From Cephalothrix spiralis (lineage: Eukaryota > Nemertea > Palaeonemertea > Archinemertea > Cephalotrichidae), in the NCBI GenBank assembly GCA_032353305.1, contig JAUCNG010000014.1, positions 1-25,662 of the forward strand: 25,662 nt of DNA, given 5' to 3'. Of the stretch, positions 1 through 13,000 are shown in pieces; the first letter of the stretch is position 1; every line of letters starts with the position of its first letter. Under the pieces are notes generated by a model. It was not told the DNA's origin. It saw nothing but the letters and a program-made list of their open reading frames with translations, and did not search any database. The position numbers were made by a program, and so were the translations under genes.

Positions 1-70
1 GCCGGAGGCAAACTTTTTGAAAATTGGCGCTCTCAGAACGTCTTAGAATGGTATCTTATTGAAGATAGGA
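1..70. repeat. Direct repeat copy A (70 bases)
   Basis: Matches positions 192-261 at 68 of 70 bases, with the two differences at the 3' side (…gtatcttattg versus …gtatcatatta). The window begins at or inside this copy, so its true left border is unknown. Likely part of a dispersed or tandem repeat; no coding or terminal structure identifies an element. Confidence 0.9.
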
Positions 71-191
71 GTAAAAAAAGTGTATTTAATATATTATCAA
101 AATATGAGGCCCAGGGATAACTTTAGCATGCGATTGTGTGCAAGGTAACCAAAGTGGGAAGCATTGGGGGTCCAGGGGTTTACCCTCGGCC

Positions 192-261
192 GCCGGAGGC
201 AAACTTTTTGAAAATTGGCGCTCTCAGAACGTCTTAGAATGGTATCATATTAAAGATAGGA
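192..261. repeat. Direct repeat copy B (70 bases)
   Basis: Second copy of the 1-70 unit, offset by 191 bases. It begins gccggaggcaaactttttg, is preceded by a GC-rich ggggtttaccctcggccg segment, and ends in gatagga. Confidence 0.9.
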
Positions 262-279
262 ATCCATTTTTTTTTTATA

Positions 280-326
280 TTGACGCCCTCAAAGCGTCTT
301 AGAATGGTATTTTAGTGAAGATAGCG
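280..326. repeat. Partial, diverged copy C of the same repeat
   Basis: Corresponds to the second part of copies A and B, sharing cgtcttagaatggtat and gaagatag with several substitutions. It lacks the gccggaggcaaactttttg part. The offset from copy B (65 bases) differs from that between A and B (191), so this is not a regular tandem array. Confidence 0.75.
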
Positions 327-699
327 ATTATAATTAATTTGTTTTTTAAGAAAGCTTCTATAACCATTGTGAGGAAGGTACGCCTTTATGGGTCCTGGTT
401 GGGGGTGACGCTCCAATGAGCTGAGTGATTTTAGGGGTACTGGGAACCAACGAGAATTGAAAAATAACGGTTATTTTTTGCCTGCCTTCTATCACGAAAT
501 AATGCAGTGTTATCTAGCCGAGCAGAGGGAGGCGAATTTTTTTTGAAAATGAAGGGTCATAAGTCCGATTCTAAGGCACTTTGCGGAATTTCCATTGAGG
601 CACTCAACACAGTTTAGATTGAAAGGAGATTCATGTGATGATGATATGACTTAAATGGAACAAAAACATTCGGCAAAATAAAATGAGAATGAATGCTAT

Positions 700-721
700 G
701 CGAGCGCCGTAGGCGCGAGCG
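700..721. repeat. GC-rich inverted repeat flanked by GCGAGCG direct repeats
   Basis: GCGCC at 704-708 and GGCGC at 712-716 form five-base arms around a GTA loop. The heptamer GCGAGCG lies at both ends (700-706 and 715-721). It stands out as a GC-rich island in AT-rich intron sequence, perhaps the core of a dispersed repeat. Confidence 0.6.
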
Positions 722-784
722 AAACTTTTGAAGATATACGATCTGTTAGACCTTCTAAAAGCATTTGTCAATTATGAATGGAAA

Positions 785-980
785 AGTCGACGGTCGAAAG
801 TTAGAAAGCGCTTCGGTCAAAAAGTGAAAAAGGTCGATTTTAATATTTGCCCAGTCAAAAGTCAAATTTTGCACACTTGATGACTAGAGGCAGTCGAAAG
901 TCAGAATGGGACAAGTCAAAAGTCATCAAAAAGTCAACTCAACCGGCCCAAAATCAGGGGCGGTCGAAAGGTCGATTTTA
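785..980. repeat. Cluster of short GTCGAAAG / GTCAAAAGTC motifs
   Basis: GTCGAAAG occurs at 793-800, 893-900 and 963-970. AGTCAAAAGTCA occurs at 853-864 and 914-925. GGTCGATTTTA occurs at 832-842 and 970-980. Spacing is irregular, which fits a decayed simple or satellite-like repeat inside the intron. Confidence 0.65.
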
Positions 981-1084
981 CACATTGCAGACCCTCATTT
1001 GCAAATGAATTAAGTTTTGATATTCATCATCTTGGAAAAGATCATAAAGGCTATCATTTTTTAGCCGTTTACCTAATACATCAA

Positions 1085-4000
1085 TTAGCTCTTACCTGCT
1101 AGTCCAAGCAGTGCTTGCGTTGAGCCAGTCGCTGTCATGCCAACCATTGAAGCAGATGTATCAAGTAATAGAGATACCCTATAGTCCTTTCTCGGGTATC
1201 CTATTCTGTTTTCATAAATCTTCTTATAATTGCCGTCTGTACATATGAAGCGAATGAATCCCCTCAAAGAAAACGTTGGGCCATGGTAATCTGGCATGTT
1301 TCGTGTTGGACGATTATCAGGTAAAACAAATATGTCCAACACTGAATCAAGGTCACTGATAAAACGGGACGATCTTTCTTCCTCACTGCGTATGTATTTT
1401 GCACATTCGGATACAGATTCGTTATTTACTTGAAATTCGTATAGACTACTTTTAGCTAAACTGTAGCTGTCTTGAATGCTTATGTTGAAATGTTTGATCA
1501 ATTCATCGTCATATGATTCTGTATCTTGTTCATTGTTGATGTCGCTAACGTACAATGACTTCCCCCATTGGATGTCTGCAAGTTGTACTCGTCTTTCGCG
1601 GTCTCTTTCATGATAATGGGTGATAGGTACTTCAGCTGGAACACATTTTGAAAAGGTGTAATGCCTGGTTGAACTTGCTTTTCTCTTTCCTTCTTCTTCA
1701 GACAAAATAATGCAGATGTTTTTATGGATCATGAAGGCTATTGATTTAATTTGTGTACTAAGATCTTCAACGGGGTCAATTTCCAACCATGCCCCGGGTG
1801 ATATCTCATCAAGGGTCTGCTTGGCCTTTGTAACGCTCATGTTATAGAAAACTAAATCCTTAACTTTATTTGGATGGGTAGTCAAAACCAATAATCTTGC
1901 TTGGGACTTGCTTAACCATTGCTCATAAAGTCCTTTGTTACCTTGACTCCAAATCCCATCTGTTAAGAGGACAATAAACCGATGTTCATTTTCCTTTCTA
2001 TTCTTACTGTACAGTGGTTCACTTTCGGCAATATATCGAATGCCATCGGCTGCTAATGTCTTCTCTGAAGCATCAAATGACTCTATTATATATTGACCTC
2101 TTTTATAGTCCATTTCATCCGTGAAGGTTTTCAGAGTCGTTTGACTCTCTTCTCCACCAAACCTCACTACAGCAGTTTGATGTTCAAGATGCTTCATGAC
2201 CTCGAGGAATACTATGAGAATATTCATTGCAAGTGTCATTTTGTCTCCATTCATGCTCCCTGAATTGTCAACTAGAAATACAAATTTGAAGATCTGCACA
2301 TCACTAAGCTCAGCTTTTGCCTTGCCATCTGCATCTTTTGTATTCTGTAACATGTTCATTGCAACAGACTGTAGATATCTAGTTATTCGAGCCAAAAGTT
2401 GATATTTTAGCTTATCTTCCTCGACCTCTGGCAAAGCTTCTGGGTCTTGGTATTTTGCCACCGTATTAACAGTATCCGTATTTTGCATTCTTTTCAACAT
2501 ATTTACACTGGTTGATCTCATCAACCTCTTTTGCTCTGCTGTTAACCTTACACGCATCTTTGCTGCTTTGTTATCTGGCGCAATATGAGGGTCAAATTTA
2601 AAGGTTTTTAAATTTCCCTTATCATAATGTGCACCTCTTTCATAGTCTGAACTTATGGCTAAATTTCCAATTTTTATATCAATTATTTTTGGTAGTATAT
2701 CTCGTGCTGTACCTAGTTTAACATCTGCATCAGAAGAGGTTGTTATAACGTCTTTCCACCTTGCTGATATACCAAGATTATCTGGAATATATCGTTTTCG
2801 GTCATCTTCCTCATCTTGAATTGCTATCACCTGGCTCAAATCAACATTTTGAAACCTTGCTTTCCAGGAGAATTCTCTCTCACTTTTGCCTTTCAATTGA
2901 GACTGCCATACGTCTGTTGTGCGACAGAATTGTACATTGTAATCCGAAGCTACCTCTCTTGATTTGATAAGAATATTTTCGTCTGCTAACCTTTTCTGTA
3001 CTATTTTCCCCTCTTCTCCGAGACAGTCAATCAAATCACCCAAAATAACCTGGATGCGTTCCTTCAAATCTTTGAACAAATCTGAAAAATGGCCTTTTAT
3101 TACTTGTTTATGCCATTCATTGTTGGCAAAATCAACTGATCGATAGATGACGGCATTATGGGAAAACACATCATTAAAAAATCCCTTTAGTACATCCAAT
3201 TTTACATCTACAGCCATTTGGTGTAGCATATTGTTCTGAACACTTTCAAGAGTTTTAACAGCTTTATCGGACAAATGTACCAATGGAATCGCAATACTAA
3301 GGGTTAGTTTATTCTGATCATTGTCTACTTCTTTTAAATATTGATAGATTCCTTCAACAACCATGGCGACGTCAGCTAAATCTGATCTTGACTTCTCTTC
3401 GTATCGCATTGAAACTTTTGATAAACTTTTCGGTTCACATGACACCATCTCTTCATTTGCTACATCATTCAAATGCTGGTCAAAGGTTATTTCTGATTCT
3501 GAAATGGGGCTTGTAGGTCTCTGTTCTGCTAAGAATTCCCTTACTTCCTTTAATACATCATTAAATAATGATTCGTCCATTGATCGTTTGTAAGGTTCTG
3601 AGTTATCATGACTATCTTCAATAATTTTCCTTATTGGCTTCATGTTCTTCCGGTTTGGCAGACATGCATCCCCATGCACACAAGCCAAAGTAATACCAAT
3701 CATCCCAATCGTTGAAAGCATCATGTTGCTTGATGAAAATGCAGTCACTGATGAATTAAGTGATAATTCCAATGACGAAATAAGATGTGGGGACATTCCA
3801 ATATCATTACTAACCATGATTATGTCTAGCACTGCAGAGGAAATCGATACTGCCTCGTTATCTTCTATTTTCCCTTCAGCCTGAGCGGCTTTGAGAGTTC
3901 TGCAAAGCTTTTGTAAGGCAATAATTGTCTTTCCAGATTTCACTATTTGTTCTGCAGTCAGCGGGCATATTCCTTGGTCATTGAGGACTCCAGATAAAAA

Positions 4001-7000
4001 GGCAAGAGCATCGCATTCATATCGTATATGCTTTCTTTCCTTTTCTTTGACCCGACACAGTTGTGTACAACGAAGAAGAGTAGTTGAATCAGCAGAGACT
4101 TGTTGAACTAATTCTAATAAGGACTTTGAACACATGAAAACCTTTGAACCAATAATTTCCTGCTCATCAATAACGTTTCTTCCAAACTCACTCAGAATTT
4201 CAACTATCTTTATTGTGTTCACTGTTTCCCTATTTTCGATACTCAAAGCACATGCACCTTTTAGAGTACCAATGACAAATGGTAGTTTCTTCGTTATCTG
4301 TTGGTGACTTCGCAAAACAGTATGCAAATGCATCCACACATTGGAAACAATCTCATAGATGGTCCCGTTTTCAGAAAAGCTGACTTGTTCATCAGCTAAA
4401 GGTATTTTCAGCTTTCTTATTATCTTAGAGATAACAGAGCAAACATTTATCACTTCCAACATTTCAACAGACATAATTGTTACACTTGTGATTTTCTTCA
4501 CGGTTTCAAATAGGCTCACTGTATCTATTGATTTCTTAGTATAACAGACCCAAGCGAAATTCAGAACTTCATCAGTTATTTCATTCTCAATCACCTCATT
4601 GTTACTTAATCCCCACATGCCATTTGCAATCGAGGTAACATCTGCCATTCTGATTGTTCCTGTATCAAACACGTTTTGGCAACATTTTGCCACCTGCATT
4701 ACAGATCCGCTTACCATGTTCATAACTTCATTCGTTGTATCGAGATACGGCACTAAATCTTTTAATGTGTTAAACACATTTGCCGCATTGACCCTTCCTT
4801 CTTTCATCGTTTGGAGTGCAAAGTCTAATAAATGTTTTACAACTGGTAAATGGTCTGATAACCTAATTTCGAATCCACATATGTGAAACAACTTTGTAAT
4901 GTCATGATCAGAGAATGTTTTTTTGGTAAAGCAGTTTTCCAGATCTCTAAAAACTGACATTATGTATTCGGTATCATCAGTTTCAAAAAGAAACATCGCT
5001 GAGTACTTTTTGAATTCATTGCATATGATCTCCACAAACGAATATGGGTTTCTGGTAATCTTTTCCCTGCAACTTCTTAAATCATGTTCAACGCAGTGTG
5101 TTACTGATTTTGTGGTATGCTTCCCAAACTGTGCACAGAGGAAATTTATATGTGTCAGAGATTGATCATCTGATGTGATTGGCTCAGGGTCAAAGATGTA
5201 ATGTAACATTAGTTTAATAAACGATACTACATTACTTGGACTCATATTTTCTACGGTATGAGAAAGTAAAATACGATACAGAGATAAAAGAGCTTCCTGT
5301 TTGTTGGTCTTATCAAATATTGGAAAAGATTGAGCAGTGAGAAGTACTTGGAGAACTTTAATTTCCAATTTGCTACTATCACAATCTTTTTCAATGCTGG
5401 TTAGCAATTCAAAAATAATGTTACATGTTATGTTACCCGATTGAAGAATACATTTTGCAAATGTTCGAATTATTCTTGCAAGGAATTCTACCTGACTAAA
5501 TTCACTTGGGATTCCAATTTCCTTAAACGTTTCCCTCAGGTTTAAAAAGATTTCTTCAATATCTAATTTCCCTGTTAACTGTATGGTTTGCAAGTGGTTT
5601 ATGAGTAAACTAATGACTGATGAATATTTTTCTATGTCATTTTTCTTCGTGTCCAATTTGCAATTACTTAAATCGGAAGAAGATGTGCAAACTGACAAGC
5701 TATCAAACTTTAGTGATTTACTCGCACTAGTTCCAATTTCATGCAGGATTTCTATCATTTTTCTGGTCCTCTTTACTGTTTCTACATTCAGGTGAAAGTT
5801 TTCAGAGGATTTTTCATAAATCTCAACGGCACTTGAATATTTTGCAGTGTTTTCAATTACCCCAACTAACAGTTTAAGCACCGAAGGGTTAAGAGTAGAC
5901 ATTTCTGAGCTACATGCCAAAGTTATTGCGTTAATTGTGAATTGATACATATCTAACATCGTGGAATATCTTTGTAGCAAAAGGTCATCTGCAACACTAA
6001 ATAGATTTTTCATACAGTCACCAGATTTGAATGTGGAAGCTTCGTCTCCAAATAAATATATTAGTCTTTCAGCTATTGCATATGTAATCGAAAGGATATT
6101 GTCTTTCTTTTCACAAGAAACAAGCTGCTCTCCGAACTCTTTGATGATTGCTAGCAGATCAGTACTATTTTGTGAAATAATGTCTGAGCCTGAGAAATTT
6201 GTACTTAAAATATCAAACTTGCTAATTGAAGTGACATTGACATTAGCGTCAATGTTTCTTGAAAACATAGTCACTGCATCTGTACTACTTTTTTTTATAT
6301 CAGAAAAGTAGTCAATTATAGCACTGGCGAAGTTTGAGTCAACTAGTTCTAGCCTCTCATTTAATTCCAATGCCAATGTCTTGTTTTCTAAGTCATGATT
6401 GGATTGAGGATTAAGTAACCATGCGAGTGCCATGCCAATATCGGTAAATATCTGTCCTTGAAAAATATTGGACTTCAGTAATTCTGCAAAAAGTGTAGCG
6501 GCTTTCATTTCCGACTTTGATGCAATCCCCTGTAAGCAAGCTGAATATATATCATCTAACTTACTGATTGTATCATCAGTTTCATTGTGATTACGTAACA
6601 TATACTTAATCACTTGAATAGCCGACTGTATCATAACTGCAGGATCCAATCCTGCTAACATATACTGGTTAAACAGTAGAGATGTAATCAAGTCTGCATT
6701 ATTCCAGTGCTTAGAAAGTTCATTCGTTGATGAAATGCCTACATCACTTCTTTTGTTAAGTCTCAATAACTTTGTAATATCAGCACCATCAACAACATTT
6801 TCAAGACACTCGATCAGCTTTGTCTCCACATGCATCAAATCCACTTCTGGTGAATTAAGTATTTTGATTATGCTTTCAGTTTCTTCATATTGATCTAGGT
6901 TGGTCATAACATTCAAAAAAGGTATAACTGCAGGTACTAAATCTTTAGCATCTGGTTTTGAGAGGATTTCAATCAGTGCATTGATATGGGGTCGTTTCAG

Positions 7001-10000
7001 CTTCATTGGAGTGCTTTTAATTTTAGTAGAAAACATATCATTCTCCAATGTTTTTACTAGTGTAGATCTATACATGCCAACCAGTGGAATAATAAGCGCT
7101 GGACAACCATTTGTCTTGAGACTTATGAAAACTAAGAATAGACCATCGCACGTGCACGCTTCCTTGTTCAATACTAATTTCCCTGTAATCTCTTCATACT
7201 CCTTTTCTCTTATACTGAATCCTAATCCGCAAGACAAATCAATTCGTTTTACACATGGATGATAATATACAGACACTTCCACCGGTGCAAAACTGTATCC
7301 TACATTTGTCACAGAAAAAGCGATTTTTTTTTCTGTTTCATACGCAGAAACAATACCAGCATCAATTATTTCAGGAGTACTTAGTAAAACGGGTGCCTTC
7401 ATAATCCAATTTACCTCTTCCTTTAGTAATGGCACCCTGCAATTACCCATTATCGCAACTTGTGTGGAGAATTTCCTTGTCATTTGTGGAAAAATTTGAA
7501 AAACGATAGGCTCGATGTCATCTGGTTCAATCTTCAAAGGCAGACTTGAAACAGCTTTAGCAAATTTGCAATTAATATTGACCTTCGTTATGATAGCTGG
7601 TACTTTACCTCGATTCCAAACTTGAATGTTTCTTTTGACGATATTCATGTTATCATCTGGTGTGAAATACCAAGTTTTTTTGCCTATGTCAGTATGTATT
7701 CTTATTACAGGCCACATAGCTGTGTATTTAACATTAAGCCTGAATGACATTAGCTCAGAAGAGTCTGGAGTTCTTATACAGACTTCAAATGTGTTTTCGC
7801 GTTTGCCCTCCTTGTCAGGATTTGCTTCTATAACTAAATTAGTTGATTGGTTTGGAACGACATCTTTATCCTTTGCAAACACAGATATATCTTTTTTGGT
7901 GTCATATAATTGTTTGACTTCAATGGACAAAGGCAATAAACACTCATTTTTTATCGCTATTTCCTGATTCGTCTTAAGATTCTGTGGTAGGATATACCCA
8001 AAATTCTTTGATATCATGGATGGATTGCGATCATGTCCATCCCATACAGTACATTTTGGCTTACATCCAGTGTAAAATATTTTTAATGAGTGGAATGATT
8101 CTTCTGCATAATAGATTAAAACATCAAATTCAATATCACCAAGATTATGTTTAGTGACAAATGTTAGTGTCATGGTTTCAGTTTGATTGGGTCTGAGCAG
8201 GATACTTTCTTTATTGTTTTCTATTTGAAAACTTTCGTATTCAGAATTTAACTTTAGTCTTAAGGGTTTAGAAATTGGATTTCGTAGCTTAAGTTTCCTT
8301 TTGATTCTGGTGTCAGTGCACTGCAGTTGAAAGTCTAGTTTTGTGTTTGCGGAACCATGTTCTGATGAGAATTCAGGTAAAATATTAGCTGGAAAAAATT
8401 CCTCAATTCTATAGAAAAGTTTTATGTTAAGAATGGTTTCATAAGAGCTGTTACTGATTAACACGGACAATGTCTCGACAAATGAACCATTCATTTTTTG
8501 TTTTATAATCGGGTGTAAACTGATATCAATGCTTTCACCTTGAAGCAATCTTCCTTCTTCGTATGGGATTATTGAAAGTACTCTTTCATTTTCTTTTTCA
8601 TTCTTATACTGTATTTTAAATTCGCAATCACAACTGACAGCATTTAGAATTATTTGACCGTATATTGTATCCTCAACTGGCCATGGATGAATTATTACTC
8701 CTAAGTCAATTTCAAGTGCATTTGCACTGCATTCAATGGAGCCATTTTCATCCATTAGAATTTCAACTTGAGCTGCCCTTGGTTTTATAGGCTGCAGATC
8801 CTTCAAAGAAATGTTGCTCATCAAGTCTGGTTCAAGTTTTCGAAGAACATTTTTAGTTGTTCGTGAGGATTCATTTTCTTTTATTTTACACCATATTACA
8901 TGCATTTTAGGTTGTAGGTTGTGGTGTGATGCATTTTTAACCCTTTCAATTATTTCAAGGCAACTTACTGAATGAATAGAAGTGAATGTAAGCGTTTGGA
9001 GGGCTGAACACAAACTGTACATACAGGTTGACAGTTCTATGTAAAGATGAGACAAACCTTTCAAATTCTTCTTCAGTAAACGAATAAGCGAATCTGCAGC
9101 AAAAGCCTGGTCTTTGATATATACGGTGTCAACAGACTTCAATTTACGAATAGACCAGGGCCATTGTATGGAATATTTTGATTCCTCGATTTGGTCCTCT
9201 TTTTTGGAAACTTTAGACTTTGTCTTAAAAAACTTAGATCCTTCCTTTTCGAGTTTCTTCTCTAGCTCTGTCATTTGCAGTATATCATTACTGATCGATG
9301 AACATAATTTTAGTAATTCATCAATAACCAACAAAAATTCCTCAAAACTTTCACTGTTTTTCATGGAAGTAAATTCAATATTTTGAAATTGATTTAAAAG
9401 ATCTACGATAGAAGACTTCTTGATTAGATTATCACCACACAAATCCTCTTTCAAAGTTGTAACATCATTTACAATCAACTTATGAAATATTGACTTCTCA
9501 AATATTTTTCTGTCGTTCAGTGTTGTTATGGGAACAGATAATTTCGGGACTTCGTTTTTGGTTGGTTCTTTTGGAGTTTTTGTCCGCAATATGGTTTCTA
9601 TATTCTGAATATCGGCAAAGCCAGTTTCACAGCTTTTCAGTGCTTGGTACGGTCGAAAACGTTTTAAATCAGTTTCATCGTATCTATCTTTAATTGAATC
9701 CCAGTGTCTCTTAAGTTCATCTTCATTTCTTACAGATCCGACTACATGAGAATATTCAAAAAATATTGAACTGTCTCCAAACAATACATGTTTATTTTCT
9801 TTTGATGTTGAAGGAAACTGAGCCACATCAAGGTAAAAAATAATCACCTCCTCTTGCCACTTCTGATCAAGATTAGTATGAAATATCTCGAATTTGATTG
9901 TGGATGCTGTCGAATCCAATGGTATGTTCACATTATCCTTAAAAGATAAATCAAAAAATGACAAGAACTTCACAATGAACAATTTCGGCCTCAATATGGG

Positions 10001-13000
10001 ATCGATTTGATAGAGATCCTGTGTTTGACTAACAAGTGTTTGACTCCAGTCACCAAAGGAAATATGTATTTTTGTTCTAGCTTTATATTGACCCAAATAA
10101 GATGATTTTTCATATATCTTATTCATTGTTGGCCTATAGGAATGTCCAAATGTAATATTATCGACCCTAATCGATAACAACTTTGACTTCAGGTTAAAGA
10201 GCTGAGGCAGGAGTGAACTAGTTCGCACTCCTAATTCTTCGCATCGAGATTTTGTACGAATGTAATTAACACTATGTCCATCTGCACGGCCTTTTATATA
10301 TGTATTTTCTATAGGCATCAAACTGTACACAGCCACTAGTTTATCATAAATAGTTGTTAAAATATCACTAGCCTCTTGTTTCTTCCTTTTACGGTTCTCC
10401 AATTCCTTATGATAATCATCATTTTTTCTTTTATTTTCTTCAGTTATAAGTTTTTCTGCTGCTGCTCGTTTCTCATTGTTTTGTTGATTTACTTCATTTA
10501 AATAGGACTCTCTTTGTGACAACAATAGATCAGTGGCTTTTATCCATTCGAGTTGGTGAGTCTTGAGACTAGTAAATCTTCCCTCTTTCTGTGCATATTC
10601 AAAACATTTGCGCAAGTTTGTTATAGCCCGCTGCAGATCTCCAAAATATATTCCACTGTTAAACATTAGTGATCCCCTTTCTATCTCCAGGACTGCCATA
10701 ATGTTTTGAACACTAGTTAAGTCAATATCAGTTACATCACTATTGAAGAATTCTTGTGCTGTATTTAAAAGCTGAAGCATAAAGAGAATTGTATGCTCAA
10801 ATCTTGCAGGCAGATCAGGAAATAAGTTCTCCTGTTTAAAGCACGTAAGTGATTTTTCAAGCAAATCTTTTGCAGCAAAATACACATAGTCAATTAAAAT
10901 GAAGTGTTCGTCAAACTTTTTCTTGCTTAAGAGTTCTCTCTCATTCAAGTATCTAAAAGGTGAATTTACTGGACTATCATGCATATGAGACATAACATCA
11001 ACAAATTTTGATTTGAGCAGTATCTGCACATTACTTTCCGACACTGCCTTAGCACTTTCTTCAACTTCAATTAAACGTTTTTTCAAACCATCATAATTTA
11101 CCATCAATGAAGAACACAGTCGTTTCCAATCGAGAAGGAGCTTGCAACAGCCTTCTTGACTCTCAGACAGTAGATATTCTACCAAATTTCGAAGAAACGA
11201 TCCCAGTGAGGTAGAGGATTTTGTTGAATTGTTTGCTTCACAACTACTTAAATTCAAAACGAATTTTAAATAATGACAGATATTTCGAAGTTGTTCAATA
11301 ACATCAGATGTTACGTAAAACTTGTCAAAAGTTATCATGGCTTTTAGGATTGCCATGACATTTTCTTCAACATGACAGAGTCTTACAGATAATCGAACTA
11401 GTTCAGCTGAATTTTGTATTGCGATATGATCAATATCATTGCTTATAAATCCGGACTTCGTATCAGCCTCTGAAAAAGTAGAATTTACCTTTTGAATCTG
11501 ATCTACAAGCGAATGAATTGACAACGATTGGAACCCCAGAAAGCTCGATTCATCGTTATTTGCGCCAAGACAAACTAACCCTCGTAGCTGACACCGAAGA
11601 GACGTTTTTAATAACTTCATTGAGGCATCGCTTAGTGATAATGTTGTAATCTGTGTTGTATCATACACGAGTCTCAAGTGCTCTTTGTTTAAACTGAGCC
11701 TTCTTCTCTCATTGGCCAAACAGTGCAACAAAAAACGGCCCAAAAAACATTTTCCGTGTGAAATTTCTAAGTAATAGGTTTCATTTCCGTTTGAAGCTTT
11801 ACATTCTAACATAGTCAATTCAGATAAATACATGAACATATCGTCGATATCTTTTTGATTTATTTGGGAGGTTGATCCAAGTTCATGTGAGTCAAAATAT
11901 GTTTTATCAATAATGACTTTTATTCCTCTTTGAATCTCGATCAACTGTGTCAGGCGATCACGTTCTCCAGAATTGAATACTTCAGCAGTCATTAACATAG
12001 CCTCTAATGATCTTATAATGCTGTAAAGTATACATTCTCCAGCAGATGTTGCATTTCTGATTACTTTAAATAGTTTGGAATTTTCACCAAGGACTGTGAT
12101 AACTTCAATAAGAATGTTTTCTGTCATCATCATAATCTTTTGGCGTAACAGCTGGATATTATTCGAAATAACTTCCATCACATTTTCTGATCCCTTTACT
12201 TCATACATGTACCTGCTTTTGATTTTGTCGTAAAATGATTTGTCAGAAAGGTCGTTTTGTACCTTAAATGATTGCTTTTCAAACGCATTTGAATCTTCTG
12301 TTTTTCCTATCTTCAGAATGTGTCCAATTTCAAACAAAACAGTGTTATATTGGCATGATAGATCATCAGAAAATTGTTCTAATTTTGACATCAATTCAGA
12401 CCATTTGGATTGCACTAAACGAATGAACGAATCTTCTTCTCTTTGAATAGTGCATTCAGCATCCTCAAGATCAATTCGCAATTCATCTATCTTTCGTTCA
12501 AGATTATTTTTTTGTTGTCTCCAAGATGATTCGAGGTCATTTCGCAGTTGAGTGATTCTGTATGATTGATTAGAGGATGCTGTCCCTAAACGTGCACCTG
12601 GATTAGATAAAGCTTGTTTCTCTTTCTCAAACGATTGTTCTTTTTTATTCATTTCTTCTTTTTTTTCATTTATATTCTTTTCAATCATTTTTTTGTGGTC
12701 GGTTCTTCTATTTAGTGTACTCTTGTAATCATTATAAATTACTCCACGAACAAAATTTCTGATTTTCTCTATATTTGTTTCCTTCATTCGTTCGAATTCT
12801 TCACATGAGTTTTCGAAGAAATTTGCACAGAATACCAAAAAGTTGATGTTGTCATATAGTGTATGCGCTGACGGTATTGTCTCAACACTTTCTCTTGTAA
12901 CCTCAATAATTCGAATCACTATATCCTGAAAATATTTCGCCTGGCTTTTGATAAATGTACTGTCGAAAACTAAATCCGATTTATCAGAATCATTATAGGC

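Larger units (their letters stand above)
1..1095 (-). other. Intron (partial) with repeats, no gene seen
   Basis: No long reading frame or RNA gene was seen on either strand in this stretch. It holds direct repeats (1-70, 192-261, partial 280-326), a GC-rich inverted repeat (704-716) and a cluster of short GTC-containing motifs (785-980). No acceptor site is assigned, so the intron likely continues beyond position 1. A variant poly(A) signal (ATTAAA on the minus strand at 839-844) is present but is a weak alternative to splicing. Confidence 0.65.

Noticed and set aside
1-326. CRISPR array
   Set aside because: Only two full copies, of 70 bases, with irregular spacing and a truncated third copy; no array-like spacers.
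839-844. ATTAAA poly(A) signal on the minus strand, 240 bases after the TAA
   Set aside because: A variant hexamer expected by chance in AT-rich DNA; the truncated VWA domain and strong donor favour splicing instead.
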